Source of the DNA: Haloplasma contractile SSD-17B
GTDB lineage: Bacteria > Bacillota_I > Bacilli_A > Haloplasmatales > Haloplasmataceae
Assembly: GCF_000215935.2 (NCBI RefSeq)
Contig: NZ_AFNU02000003.1
Coordinates: forward strand, 62,001-126,000
Length of the DNA: 64,000 bases
Direction: 5' to 3'
Position 1 is the stretch's first letter. Each line of letters opens with the position of its first letter. The translations under genes and the position numbers were made by a program. Positions 8,813 through 17,987 of this stretch are shown one piece after another. The notes under the pieces were generated by a model. The model did no database searches. It was not told the DNA's origin and saw nothing but the letters and a program-made list of their open reading frames with translations.

Positions 8813-9750
8813 TTTATAGGTAGATAGAACTCTAGATGATCATACTCATCTTGACCTTCACCATCAAATCGACACATATATTCTTCAAGCCACTGAGCAT
8901 CACGTTGTTCATATTTACTGTTATTTACCCATTTTATTAGTTGTTGCCAACGTTTAGGAATCATTTCAGTACCTGATGAAAATGCAAACGAAACAGTAGC
9001 ATAAAGACCACCTTCAATATTCTTTATCTCCATTCCCGTGTCTAATGAATAATCTTTTGGAAGTTTCATCCACATCTCATATCCATAAACTTCATTATCA
9101 AAGTCATTGCTCTTAGGAGCTGGATGATCAAACCCAAAGAAACGAAGGTCATCCCTCTTATAAAGATTGTATTTTCTTACATGTTCCATCATTTCAGTTA
9201 TTGCTTTACCCTCGGGATTTTTAGTCATTCCTGAATTCACATATGCAACCTTCATATCAGGAAGTTTAACAATCTTTACATCATTGTCTTTTAATGCTTG
9301 AATGTGCTGTCTTACCATAGAAAAAGCCTCCTTATATAGTGTTTTTCCTACGGCTTCATGGTCATCGACAGGTATCATTTCAATTAATGAAACCAGTCCT
9401 TCATGTTTCGATAGATCAAGTATCTCTAGTATATTATGGATATAATCTTTCAAGTTACTTAGAGCTTCAATATCATGATTAATCTCATAAGTTCGTGACT
9501 GTAGAACTTCTATGAATTTTCGAAGATCCGAATGTTTGAGAACGTCACTTATATCTTGAATTGAAATATCAAGACTTCTAAGAAATAGTATAATCTTCAA
9601 TTTGATATAGTTCTCGTTATCAAAATAGCGATAATTGTTTTCATAGGGTCTTATAGATGTAATTAAGCCCATCTCTTCATAGTAACGTACACTTCGACTA
9701 GTAGTACCTAATCGTTTACATAAGTATCCAATCTGAATTAAATGACTCAT
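8809..9750 (-). CDS. MerR-family regulator with GyrI-like effector-binding domain
   Basis: 313 residues. Residues 5-75 form a MerR winged helix (GYLCKRLGTTSRSVRYYEEM, then YRYF), followed by a helical linker (about 80-125) and a C-terminal GyrI-like/AraC-E small-molecule-binding domain (about 150-313). This is the BltR/BmrR-like layout, usually sensing lipophilic cations or drugs. No transporter gene is adjacent. The upstream promoter has a palindrome inside a 19-bp spacer, so the gene probably controls itself. Confidence 0.88.
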   Translation of the reverse strand: MSHLIQIGYLCKRLGTTSRSVRYYEEMGLITSIRPYENNYRYFDNENYIKLKIILFLRSLDISIQDISDVLKHSDLRKFIEVLQSRTYEINHDIEALSNLKDYIHNILEILDLSKHEGLVSLIEMIPVDDHEAVGKTLYKEAFSMVRQHIQALKDNDVKIVKLPDMKVAYVNSGMTKNPEGKAITEMMEHVRKYNLYKRDDLRFFGFDHPAPKSNDFDNEVYGYEMWMKLPKDYSLDTGMEIKNIEGGLYATVSFAFSSGTEMIPKRWQQLIKWVNNSKYEQRDAQWLEEYMCRFDGEGQDEYDHLEFYLPIK

Positions 9751-9779
9751 ACCCGCCCTCCTTTCAACCGTATACCTAT

Positions 9780-9810
9780 ACTTTAATACTTAACGTCGCG
9801 TTAAGGTCAA
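9780..9810 (-). promoter_or_regulatory. MerR-type promoter and operator
   Basis: On the minus strand TTGACC (9805-9810) and TAAAGT (9780-9785) are separated by 19 bp, the overlong spacer that MerR regulators untwist. The spacer holds a perfect palindrome CTTAACG-CGA-CGTTAAG (9789-9805). It lies directly upstream of the MerR gene. Confidence 0.75.
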
Positions 9811-9920
9811 GAAGAAATAGATTACTTATGGAAAATACTGAAAAAAGCTCAATTTTAAATAACTTCAAAGGCTTTTAAACGCCTATTGATACTATTAACT
9901 CAATTAAAAGCTACTTATAT

Positions 9921-11174
9921 TTATTTTAATTTTCGATACCGAATAATGTGGTCAGCATATAGATTTCCACTACTGTAAAAGTAATCCATATCTCTCACTC
10001 GATCGGTTGAAATAACAAAGGCTACATCTCCTTTATCATTTGATTCAAATTTATGAATTGAATCAACACCACCTATCGAAGCTGCATATTCACTTTTTAG
10101 TTCTGAATCTAGGTCATATTCTTCATAGTATGAATCAACAAAATTTGGTGCATCTTTACTTCCATAAACGAAAATGTGATTTCGATCATCAACCGCAATT
10201 CCACGCAAACGGTTATCCGTATTTTGTAGTTCAATTTCTTGTTTAGTTAGAAGTTTACCATGTTTAAAGTCATAACCATTTATGTTTATCTTATCAATCC
10301 TCCATAAGTCATTTACTGTCGTATAAATAATCCTAGAGTCATTTATTGCAGTAAAAGCATATGAAGTTGATTTAAGTGTAGAATCAAGTAATTTATACTG
10401 GTGATCCTCGATTGACAGCTTATGCAATCGAAAAGAGGTTAAAACAGAATCTGTAGTAGTGTGATCGGTTAGTGAAGTTAAAAAGAATATATTGCCCTCA
10501 TGAATGACCATTTCATTTATTTTGCTATAAGCATTAACGGTCACTATTTGATTCGCAACGAAATCTAAATCTATAGCATTCCTTGTTTCATATTTTAAGG
10601 TGTTTAAGTTTTTGTTCGAGTATGTAGAATTATAAAATGTATAAAGCATATCATCATGAAACAATAACTTTTTTGCAACTAGATCTTCTTTAGAAATATC
10701 AGCTGCTTTAACTTTCTTGCCCTGATCATATACTCGAATAATAAAGTCGTTTCTTTTGTATACTGAATCCTTATGTTCCTGGTATTGAACTAAGAAAAAG
10801 ACTTCTTCATCTTCACTTACTGTTAATTCTGATAAGTTTAAGGTGTGCAATTCCGTTAATTCAGAACCATTAATTTCTTTTATTGGTAAGGACCATTCAA
10901 CACGCTTCTTTTCATTAATTTTTGAAATAAGAACCATAAACGACAGTTTACCAAACCCATCTTCAGTCTTGATTTCCTTTTTAGAGACACTTAATACATA
11001 CAAATTCCCATCTTGATCAAAGGCCATATCATGTACATTCTCATAACCATACCCACCTAAATCAACAACATCTCTTCTCACTACTTCATGATAAAAACCA
11101 AATATATTTCTCCAAAAAATAATACTTGCTAAAATTAATACAATAGTCCCAATAATAATTAATACCCGTTTCAT
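9921..11174 (-). CDS. Membrane-anchored beta-propeller-like protein
   Basis: 417 residues when started at MKRVLIIIGTIVLIL, chosen because AAGGAAGGG sits before that ATG. One N-terminal membrane helix is followed by a large extracytoplasmic domain with repeated strands such as AFDQDGNLYVLSV and GIAVDDRNHIFVYGS, resembling NHL/SMP-30-type propeller blades. There is no lipobox. Function unknown; a similar layout is seen at 37547-39193. Confidence 0.65.
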   Translation of the reverse strand: MKRVLIIIGTIVLILASIIFWRNIFGFYHEVVRRDVVDLGGYGYENVHDMAFDQDGNLYVLSVSKKEIKTEDGFGKLSFMVLISKINEKKRVEWSLPIKEINGSELTELHTLNLSELTVSEDEEVFFLVQYQEHKDSVYKRNDFIIRVYDQGKKVKAADISKEDLVAKKLLFHDDMLYTFYNSTYSNKNLNTLKYETRNAIDLDFVANQIVTVNAYSKINEMVIHEGNIFFLTSLTDHTTTDSVLTSFRLHKLSIEDHQYKLLDSTLKSTSYAFTAINDSRIIYTTVNDLWRIDKININGYDFKHGKLLTKQEIELQNTDNRLRGIAVDDRNHIFVYGSKDAPNFVDSYYEEYDLDSELKSEYAASIGGVDSIHKFESNDKGDVAFVISTDRVRDMDYFYSSGNLYADHIIRYRKLK

Positions 11175-11228
11175 ATATACCCTTCCTTTCATTTATCTTT
11201 AGTTGTAGGCGCACTAAATCAAATCTAA

Positions 11229-12065
11229 TTAGTCACTGATTCTCAATGGCACTTCATACACTTCATATCCTCCCTTGAACCATTTTCTCATTTCCTTGTA
11301 ATCGGATTTTAATAAATTGATTACACTCTCTGAATAACTTTTATTAGGGTTCGTTTTTATTAATGATGCAACCTCTAGCATTTTTAAATATTTATAATTT
11401 GGTACATCATTGTTCATTTTAGAATAAATTAAATGCTTATTACAGCAGGTTTTTCCCGTAGCATAAAAATAATGTCTGAAAGCAGTCGTTAACACAGATT
11501 GTACAAGTAGACGAATCGGTAAATTCTTTTGAAACGCATCGTAAGATTTTTTAAACTGTGGATCATTGTCTAATGTTATTTTATTGAACTCTCTACCTAA
11601 TTCATCAAAGGTTATGTATTCATCTCGACTTGGAATCGGTAAATCGGATTTAATATTGTTTCCATATAATACAATCCCTGACTCATGAATCCTTTGCAAT
11701 TCTACAGGTAATTCCAGAATATATTTATTTTCAAGAGTAAGTTCAAATTCTGTATTAAATGGTCTCATCATCTCTTTTAAAATATAAATGGTTTTAGAAA
11801 AAGGAATATCTTTATTGAATTGATCTTCTATTATTTTGATATCTTTTTTTATACGATCTTTTATTGCGGTCGGAGCTTCATTTGTTAAAATAATAATTAA
11901 ATCGATATCCCTACCATTTCCCTCAATATAACTATCATTTGATAAACTACCTACTAATATCATACTTAAAATGTCATCATATTTCGTTGAAAAATAGTTA
12001 ACTGCATAATCAAGTATTTCCCAGGCTCTTTTTTTACTCTTGTCCTTCTTCTTGATCTTAAACAC
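11229..12065 (-). CDS. Nucleotidyltransferase-domain protein
   Basis: 278 residues. The motif LVGSLSNDSYIEGNGRDIDL near residues 37-56 is the GS...DxD signature of the Pol-beta-like nucleotidyltransferase fold, with metal-binding DID. The rest is helical and resembles no named antibiotic adenylyltransferase to me. The start is unclear: GTG at 12065 overlaps the AAGGAG site, and an ATC codon sits at the ideal spacing 8 bases after it. It lies upstream of the propeller-like gene on the same strand. Confidence 0.75.
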   Translation of the reverse strand: MFKIKKKDKSKKRAWEILDYAVNYFSTKYDDILSMILVGSLSNDSYIEGNGRDIDLIIILTNEAPTAIKDRIKKDIKIIEDQFNKDIPFSKTIYILKEMMRPFNTEFELTLENKYILELPVELQRIHESGIVLYGNNIKSDLPIPSRDEYITFDELGREFNKITLDNDPQFKKSYDAFQKNLPIRLLVQSVLTTAFRHYFYATGKTCCNKHLIYSKMNNDVPNYKYLKMLEVASLIKTNPNKSYSESVINLLKSDYKEMRKWFKGGYEVYEVPLRISD

Positions 12066-12144
12066 TCCTTAAATCTGACTTTATAATAATCTCTATTCTT
12101 TTAAACTTATATAACTTCACTTTTGTTACTATAAAAAATAATTA

Positions 12145-12750
12145 TTACTGATTAAAATATTCATTACAGAATCCAAGCCACTTCTCGAAATACGATGCGT
12201 GTGGTAATACTTTTAAAGCTTTAACTGAATCAATACCTCTTCTTTTTGCTTCTTGGACAAAGTACGATATGTAGTCATCCACACTGTCTTCATAAATAAA
12301 TATTTCATTTATGCCTAGTTGATTTGCTAAATATAGCCTCGTATGGCCATCTAATATAATAATTTCATTGTTTATTTTGATAACAGGAATTATAAAATCA
12401 TCCTCTTTTCTCGCCCATGTTGAGATTGCATCAACTTTAGATTCATCAACAAAAAACTGTGATGGTTGTAATTCATTGATCTTCACTTTATCTAATAAAA
12501 CTTCATCATATTCTTTTAATAGATTATTATTTACGTCATAGAATATAGTAATGTGTCTTGAATAGAATCTAAATTCATCTATGATTTCTTCTATATTCGA
12601 ATAATCATGGTAATCAACTATTGCCTCATGTTTATTTATAATTAGAAATTTGCACGGAAATTCATCATCAATTATATACCCACCATGTTGCATTAAAATT
12701 CCTCTTTCAAACCTTGGATCCAAGTAATTATTCACTCTCTTGACATTCAT
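12145..12750 (-). CDS. ParB/sulfiredoxin-like domain protein
   Basis: 201 residues. The segment IIILDGHTRLYLANQLG near residues 126-142 matches the DGHxRL motif of ParB N-terminal-like domains, preceded by LQPSQFFVDESKVDAI and WARKEDDFIIPVIKIN, typical of the fold. These domains bind nucleotides (CTP or ATP). No ParA partner or HTH domain is present, so chromosome partitioning is unlikely. A role cannot be named. Confidence 0.72.
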   Translation of the reverse strand: MNVKRVNNYLDPRFERGILMQHGGYIIDDEFPCKFLIINKHEAIVDYHDYSNIEEIIDEFRFYSRHITIFYDVNNNLLKEYDEVLLDKVKINELQPSQFFVDESKVDAISTWARKEDDFIIPVIKINNEIIILDGHTRLYLANQLGINEIFIYEDSVDDYISYFVQEAKRRGIDSVKALKVLPHASYFEKWLGFCNEYFNQ

Positions 12751-12982
12751 TAATCCCTAATCTCCTATTCATATATAGTTAATCAAAATACCTGTTATAT
12801 TTATGTTAGCATTATGCGTCATAAATGTAAATAAATGGATATATTTTTGTGTGAATTAAAGTTAATGCTAATCAAATTGGGAATTTATCGAATTTTCAAA
12901 AGAAAACATTAAAGTCAATGGGAGTAGAAGTATATTCGGTATGTTTAACTTATTAACTTGAAATTCTATTTTTCAAACAAGA

Positions 12983-13013
12983 CAAAAAATCCCCAAAGCA
13001 TTCACTCTAGGGA
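12983..13013 (-). terminator. Terminator of the DUF6671 gene
   Basis: On the minus strand TCCCTAGAG...CTTTGGGGA is followed by TTTTTTG, 50 bases after the DUF6671 stop. The remaining bases to 12751 hold nothing recognisable. Confidence 0.6.
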
Positions 13014-13063
13014 CAAACATTTATAATTTAAAGCTTTATTGACTTCTCATATAAAGACTTCTA

Positions 13064-13939
13064 TTAAGGATTACAATACGAACAGTGCATAGGATCAACA
13101 TGTTTAACACCATTAGGATACAACTCTTCCTTTTCATGTTTACATTTAGTACATCTATAGATTACTGAAAGTGTTGATCTCGAAGGGAAACCACATAAAC
13201 TACACGGTAATCCTTTTTTATTCTCAACCACAGTAAATCCTGGAGTTTTACAATCAGGACAAATATTATATATATTCTTAATTAAATTATGAGTTGCAGA
13301 CTCAATGTTTTTCATACGGGAAGGATTATATAATGCTCGCATATCTGTTTCAATAAAGATTGTTCCATTTTTAGATTTTTTTAATGCGTATTCCACTGCA
13401 TCTGTAAGTCCCTTTTCTGTAGTAATCCCTTTAATGATTTCTTTAGATTTTTTTGAATTTTCCTTAACCTTAATTACGACTGCATGTTCGGGAAAACTAA
13501 CCATTTTACAAAACTCATAGGCTTCGTCATAACTTGATATTGTTTTGTGATCAAAATTTGTTTCAGTAGTCGATGACACTCCAACAATTTCTAAATTGTT
13601 TTCCTGATCATATAACAAGACTAATTCCTGATTAAAAGGAATAAATGGTGCTTGTGGGTGTGGCCCAAATACTCCTTCGCTAGCAAAACCAAGACTCTCA
13701 CCTGTTAATTTTAGAGCACCTTTTAATTTAAATCGTGCTGCCTCTTGTTGATCACCTCTACGTTTAATGTCTCTTGTGAATGTACCATATTCATCAGTAT
13801 TAAACTCTTTTGGGACCGTTACTTTTATGTCTAAATAACCTTCTAGAATCGGTTTCATCACCTCTTCCTTCTTATGCATTGTGGCAATAACACCCGAACG
13901 TCCTTTAAAATAAGTTTTTATTATTTTTTCTACATCCAT
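13064..13939 (-). CDS. DUF6671 family protein with C-terminal zinc ribbons
   Basis: 291 residues. The N-terminal two thirds match DUF6671 as I know it (GRSGVIATMHKKE near residue 13, EYGTFTRDIKRRGDQQEAAR near 49-68, GFASEGVFGPHP near 83-94). The C-terminus has a series of Cys pairs (CPDC, CSLC, CTKC, CSYC) consistent with two zinc ribbons. Molecular function of the family is unknown. The start has a GGAAGTGAT site. The next gene upstream, 13965-14156, is only 25 bases away. Confidence 0.8.
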   Translation of the reverse strand: MDVEKIIKTYFKGRSGVIATMHKKEEVMKPILEGYLDIKVTVPKEFNTDEYGTFTRDIKRRGDQQEAARFKLKGALKLTGESLGFASEGVFGPHPQAPFIPFNQELVLLYDQENNLEIVGVSSTTETNFDHKTISSYDEAYEFCKMVSFPEHAVVIKVKENSKKSKEIIKGITTEKGLTDAVEYALKKSKNGTIFIETDMRALYNPSRMKNIESATHNLIKNIYNICPDCKTPGFTVVENKKGLPCSLCGFPSRSTLSVIYRCTKCKHEKEELYPNGVKHVDPMHCSYCNP

Positions 13940-13964
13940 CTAATCACTTCCTTAAACTTTACTA

Positions 13965-14156
13965 CTAGTCATATTGCCCATCTTTATAGCTTATTAAACC
14001 AGAATATAAAAATGTATTCTCAGTTATTGCAACCACATTGTATTTAATTTCAAGAATTTCACTTGTTGGATTCCCTTTTTTCCAAGTATTCACCTTCGAT
14101 TCGAAATCTTCAGCAGTATGTGCCTCTATAATTTTAATTTCATGTCCTACCATCAT
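13965..14156 (-). CDS. Cse60-like small protein
   Basis: 63 residues when started at MMVGHEIKIIEAHTAEDFES, because GGAGGGAG lies 8 bases before that ATG. The pattern (short beta strand, helix with FESKVNTW, then ILEIKYNVVA and FLYSGLISYK) resembles the Bacillus Cse60 family, a sigma-E-dependent sporulation protein. No other spore gene is nearby except a SpoVB homologue, so a sporulation role is not implied. Confidence 0.55.
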   Translation of the reverse strand: MMVGHEIKIIEAHTAEDFESKVNTWKKGNPTSEILEIKYNVVAITENTFLYSGLISYKDGQYD

Positions 14157-14235
14157 AATAAAATCTCCCTCCATTTAACATATTTTTTGTGTAATTGTTA
14201 TTTATATCCACTTTTTTACTCGACTACAAATAAGT

Positions 14236-14297
14236 ATAAAAAAAACCGACATTATAAAAGATTAAGACTAAAATAGTCCCTTCTTTACAAATGTCGG
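14236..14297 (-). terminator. Terminator of the DUF2294 gene
   Basis: CCGACATT / AATGTCGG stem with a long loop, followed on the minus strand by TTTTTTTT, 50 bases after the stop. Confidence 0.7.
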
Positions 14298-14347
14298 CTT
14301 ATCGTTAAACTTATTTATAAATAAATACTTTTAAGATCTTCCGCTAT

Positions 14348-14707
14348 TTATTTAAACGTTTGCTCAAAATTTGTTTTCAGTTTAAAAACCATAATACGTT
14401 CACCAGTCTTAGTACTGATATCCGTATGAAAAGCAAGAACGTCTTCTCCGGTTATTTCTTTTACCGTTCCGAATAGTTGTTCACGTCCTGATTCAACTAA
14501 GTCCGCACGGTATTTTTTAATTGATAATAACCCTTCTTTAGTTTCAGCAATCTTATGATCTGCAGGAGTTAATATTCCTTGTAATACCACTATAATCATA
14601 TCACGAAGAATATCTGTTTTTACCGAAGTAGGACCACGACCTAGATAGTCTTTTTCCCACTGGGTAATTTGTTTACTGATTTCTGATTCCATTTGTCCTT
14701 TAGTCAT
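14348..14707 (-). CDS. DUF2294 family protein
   Basis: 119 residues from MTKGQMESEISKQITQWEKD. Start chosen for the AGGAG site 6-7 bases before this ATG, rather than an ATG 51 bases upstream without one. Family features: GRGPTSVKTDILRDMIIVVL, GILTPADHKIAETKEG and the C-terminal DISTKTGERIMVFKL. Members are small Na/organic-acid-related or stress proteins of undetermined function. Single gene with its own terminator. Confidence 0.82.
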   Translation of the reverse strand: MTKGQMESEISKQITQWEKDYLGRGPTSVKTDILRDMIIVVLQGILTPADHKIAETKEGLLSIKKYRADLVESGREQLFGTVKEITGEDVLAFHTDISTKTGERIMVFKLKTNFEQTFK

Positions 14708-15016
14708 AAAACTTCTCCTAAATATCAAGTTATTTGAACACATTATAACATTATTCAAGAATACTGTAAAGAAAATATTATCTTGAATTTCAAAGTATTC
14801 GCTTTATTTAATATATTCATTGATTGATCATAATATTTCATAGTGATGTAACTTTTAATATCTTCTACAATGACAAACAAATCATAATTAATTGTGTGTA
14901 ATATTATATGCATTGGTAGTTATAGTGGTTACCTCATTCCTCATTTTTAAATCATGTTCACATAGTTTCAGTTTTAGAATCATCTTACAACTCTTCACGA
15001 TTATATTCAAACTGGA

Positions 15017-15184
15017 TTACCTTAAGAGACACTCTTCTATCGTTTGCATGTAAAGTGAAATACTACCATTTGTTATGTCACTCTCAATCCAACACGCTTT
15101 TTTATCTATTAATTTAATATTAGCTGGTTGTAGTTCTTGACATAACCCACACCCAATACAGAACTGCTCGTTAATCGTAATCCC
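15017..15184 (-). pseudogene. Ferredoxin-like relic
   Basis: A 55-codon open stretch without a start reads GITINEQFCIGCGLCQELQP, the CxxCxxC iron-sulfur motif of a single-cluster ferredoxin, and continues to IEECLLR followed by a stop where a ferredoxin would have its last Cys-Pro. It lacks the N-terminal Met and the C-terminal part, so I read it as a decayed gene in the 14.76-15.67 kb gene-poor stretch. Confidence 0.55.
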
Positions 15185-15353
15185 TGTATATATAATGTAC
15201 CATATTTTTAGTATGGTTTTGTACGAAAATTCTTTTTTCTTCTGGAATTTGTGAATTATTAGAAAATACCTTTGATACTAAAACTCGAAATTCTAATATA
15301 TTACTAATTACACCCCTTAGCTGATAGGTATTCTTCCATGAATCCTGAACAAC

Positions 15354-15475
15354 CTTTATAAAAGACTTGATGAATCACTTCCTGTTTCAAGTGAATATGG
15401 AGAAGCCCATTATTGAATTTATGGTTTAATCGTAGGAATGGCGGTCATGGAGGCCAGTCTACTATTATTCATTTA
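15354..15475 (+). pseudogene. ZIP/ZupT-type metal transporter C-terminal relic
   Basis: Translation on the plus strand gives RLDESLPVSSEYGEAHY, a TGA stop, then IYGLIVGMAVMEASLLLF. This matches the C-terminal end of ZupT-like ZIP transporters (pattern DELxP...YG...YGxxxGMxVMxxSLxLL). Everything upstream is missing. It is a short remnant of a lost metal uptake gene. Confidence 0.6.
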
Positions 15476-15513
15476 GGTAAACAAAGAGATATTATTAAAC
15501 TAATAGAATACAT

Positions 15514-15557
15514 GAAAAAAGACGATTTAAAGGTATTACACCTAATAAATCGTCTTC
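15514..15557 (-). terminator. Terminator downstream of the DUF6608-like gene
   Basis: AAGACGATTTA / TAAATCGTCTT stem, followed on the minus strand by TTTTTTC. It is about 110 bases past the DUF6608-like gene and is also compatible with plus-strand use. Confidence 0.6.
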
Positions 15558-15669
15558 ATCAATGTGTTTAACAAATAATAATAACTAGAGTATTATATGA
15601 TAGATTCAATGAGTAATTCAGTTAAGATACAGTCTCAATCTCTTCAATAAAATAACAATCTTTACAGTG

Positions 15670-16065
15670 TTAATGATCTTGTTTTTTCTTTTTACTTTTA
15701 ATTATCCAGTACATTATAAGACCTAATGAAATCAATAGATATATTACTGTAAAGTTCAAGAAAATATCGCGATAAGCATTAGGGTGTAATGGTTTAAATA
15801 ACCCAAAAAACCAAACATAAGCAAATACAGATCCCATTACCAGTGGATAATGAATAATGAGTGCGAAATGATTAATCAATCATCTTAAAAAATCATACAA
15901 CCAGATTGAGCCAACACCAATTGTAGTTATAATAAAACGACTAATAAGGTGAAGATGTGAATCATATTCATTACCTTGAATTAAAGATAATGAACTACTT
16001 AAAACAGTTAGAAGTGTATATACGATACATATAAGTACTGAATAATTACGTAATCTCTTTAACAT
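15670..16065 (-). pseudogene. DUF6608-like membrane protein, interrupted by one in-frame TGA
   Basis: Two halves in the same frame are separated by a single TGA (15880-15882). The first half (61 residues) ends GVGSIWLYDFLR, the second (TTG start possible) continues INHFALIIHYPLVMGSVFAYV and ends WIIKSKKKKQDH. Together 131 residues with four hydrophobic segments. The internal segment LFKPLHPNAYRDIFLNFT is what I associate with DUF6608. Other genes here use TGA as stop, so this looks like a nonsense mutation rather than TGA-Trp coding. Reinitiation at the TTG could still give the second half. Confidence 0.6.
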
Positions 16066-16334
16066 AGAAACCTCCCTAGGTTTATTTATTTATGAGCGTA
16101 TATCAATCATTAATTTACTTCTGTTAATTTTGAAAATATCATAATTAAATTATACCACTACATAACAATAAACAAAAATAATTTTGTAAATAAATGCCAA
16201 ATACTCTCATTTACCCTGAACTTTCTAAACGCAAGAAATTAGAATATTCAAATAAATAAAAGAAAACTAAGATTATATAGGTTTCTATTAACATATAACA
16301 AACAACTTAAAACGTTCATAATATTTAAAAAATA

Positions 16335-16435
16335 TAAAAATCCCAAGAGCAAAAAGCACTAGGGATTCATTACAAAATATTTGTTTATAATCTCAAGAAT
16401 TAAGTATTTGTAAAGTCAACTTTCTATCGGCTGGA
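16335..16435 (-). pseudogene. Degenerate dtd 3'-end relic with its terminator (oldest clear trace)
   Basis: On the minus strand a short stretch matching the dtd tail (complement of CTCAAG...ATTTGTAAAGTC.ACTTTC.ATCGGCT) is followed by a terminator (AATCCCTAGTGC...GGGATTTTT) like the one after the dtd relics at 31.9 and 44.9 kb. The rest of the dtd tail is missing and no shared element end can be seen. The surrounding 16066-16491 interval holds nothing else. Confidence 0.55.
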
Positions 16436-16491
16436 AGTTGACCTATATCGCACATGTCTTTGTGAAAATTTAAAATCTGAATAAATCTAGT

Positions 16492-17298
16492 TTAAAATGC
16501 AGGACGACTTGCCCATCCATACTCATCAATTAAAAACTGTCTAACTTCATCACTTTTCAAATATTTTTTTAACGCTTCTATTTTATCACTATCTTTATGA
16601 TCATTTCTAGCTACTAATGATATTGCATACCCTTCTGTTACAGAATCTTGTTTTTCTACATATAATCTTTGTTCATCACCAACTAATTCTAAGCTTCTTG
16701 CGTAAGTTGGATACATTACAGCAAGACCAGTTTCTTTATATTTTTGAGCTAAGCTAGTTGCAGGTACTCGTTCATTGAACGTTAATTTTTTGGGATTAGA
16801 ATCAATATCATCGAAAGTTAAATTTACCGTTTTATCGTTTTTAAAGGTTAGTAATCCAGCTTGACCTAATAAGTATAAAGCCCTACTTATATTTGTTTGA
16901 TCATCTGATAGTGTAATATTAGACCCCTCTGGTATTTGCTCTAGTGATTCATAATCTTTCGAATATAACGCTAATGTTGCATGGTAGATTGGCTGAATAA
17001 TCACTAAATCTGCATTATTCGCATCATTAAATGTTTCTAAAAAATACTTGTGTTGAATCATATTTGCATCTAACTCTTGATTTTTTAAAAGATTATTAGG
17101 TGTTTGATAGTCTGTAAACTCACTGATCTTTAAATCAAATCCATCCTTCTCTAAATCATCTTCAATTAATAATAAAATATCTTTCATTGGATAAAATGCT
17201 ACCCCAACATTAATTACATTTGCATCCTCTTGTTGTTTACAACCAATTAATACGATGCTTAAAACAAAAATAGTTAATACTGAAAGAATTTTTTTCAT
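16492..17298 (-). CDS. metQ: Methionine ABC transporter substrate-binding lipoprotein
   Basis: 268-residue NlpA/MetQ lipoprotein with signal peptide and lipobox LIGC near residue 20. Typical segments include GVAFYPMKDIL, NNLLKNQELDANMIQHKYFL (where MetQ has a GxxDxNxFQHxPYL motif) and the C-terminal DEVRQFLIDEYGWASRPAF. It captures D/L-methionine or a derivative at the cell surface and hands it to MetI. It is last in the metN-metI-metQ operon, 17 bases after metI. No S-box leader was seen upstream. Confidence 0.88.
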   Translation of the reverse strand: MKKILSVLTIFVLSIVLIGCKQQEDANVINVGVAFYPMKDILLLIEDDLEKDGFDLKISEFTDYQTPNNLLKNQELDANMIQHKYFLETFNDANNADLVIIQPIYHATLALYSKDYESLEQIPEGSNITLSDDQTNISRALYLLGQAGLLTFKNDKTVNLTFDDIDSNPKKLTFNERVPATSLAQKYKETGLAVMYPTYARSLELVGDEQRLYVEKQDSVTEGYAISLVARNDHKDSDKIEALKKYLKSDEVRQFLIDEYGWASRPAF

Positions 17299-17315
17299 TA
17301 TAAACCTCTCCTCTA

Positions 17316-17987
17316 TTATCTTTTATCTATTTTTTTAGCAATAATATTCCCAGTAGTCTGTATAATTTGAACAATTAAAATCATTATTATTATGATAATC
17401 CACATTAAGGGATAATTAAAGTTGTAATAACCTTCGCTCATTGCTAAATACCCTAATCCGCCGCCACCAATAATCCCCATGACAGTAGAGTATGCTAGTA
17501 AGCTAATCGAAGTGTGAGCGAAGCTCAAAATCAACCCTGATCTTGCCTCTTTTAATAAAAAGTGCGTAAAATATTGTCTTGTATTTGCGCCTAGGGCATA
17601 GGCCGTTTCATATGTGCTCTTATTGACGTCTAATAACGCTTGTTCTGTAAAACGGGCAAATATTGCGATTCCAATTAAGCTTAAAGGAATTTTAGATGCG
17701 TTAACACCAAATCCAGTGCCTAAGATTAATCGATTAAAGGGTATAATCACAATAATAAACAATATGTAAGGTATAGATCTAGTAATATTGATTAACCCTG
17801 AGGAAATAAAATAAATTATTTTATTTTTATAAAGTCCACCTGGTCTTGTAATAAACAAAATAAATCCAATTAAAATTCCTACAATCAAAGTAACAATCAT
17901 TGCAGTGAATAACATATTTAACGTTTCAAACAAGGCATTTAAAATATCTGACTTAAACAGCTTAAATGTTTCTATATACTTATTCAT
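17316..17987 (-). CDS. metI: Methionine ABC transporter permease
   Basis: 223 residues with five transmembrane helices. The EAA loop reads ETAYALGANTRQYFTHFLLKEA and is followed by VMGIIGGGGLGYLA, as in MetI. Its ATG overlaps the metN stop by 8 bases (ATGAATAA), indicating translational coupling. It forms the membrane channel of the MetNIQ importer. Confidence 0.9.
   Translation of the reverse strand: MNKYIETFKLFKSDILNALFETLNMLFTAMIVTLIVGILIGFILFITRPGGLYKNKIIYFISSGLINITRSIPYILFIIVIIPFNRLILGTGFGVNASKIPLSLIGIAIFARFTEQALLDVNKSTYETAYALGANTRQYFTHFLLKEARSGLILSFAHTSISLLAYSTVMGIIGGGGLGYLAMSEGYYNFNYPLMWIIIIIMILIVQIIQTTGNIIAKKIDKR

Noticed and set aside
12983-13060. Another dtd-tail relic next to the terminator at 12.99 kb
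   Set aside because: The terminator resembles those behind dtd relics, but the adjoining bases show only a few matching words, and the terminator fits the DUF6671 gene.
15400-15570. Open plus-strand frame ending HLINRLHQCV
   Set aside because: It overlaps the ZupT-like relic in another frame and a terminator; no family resemblance.
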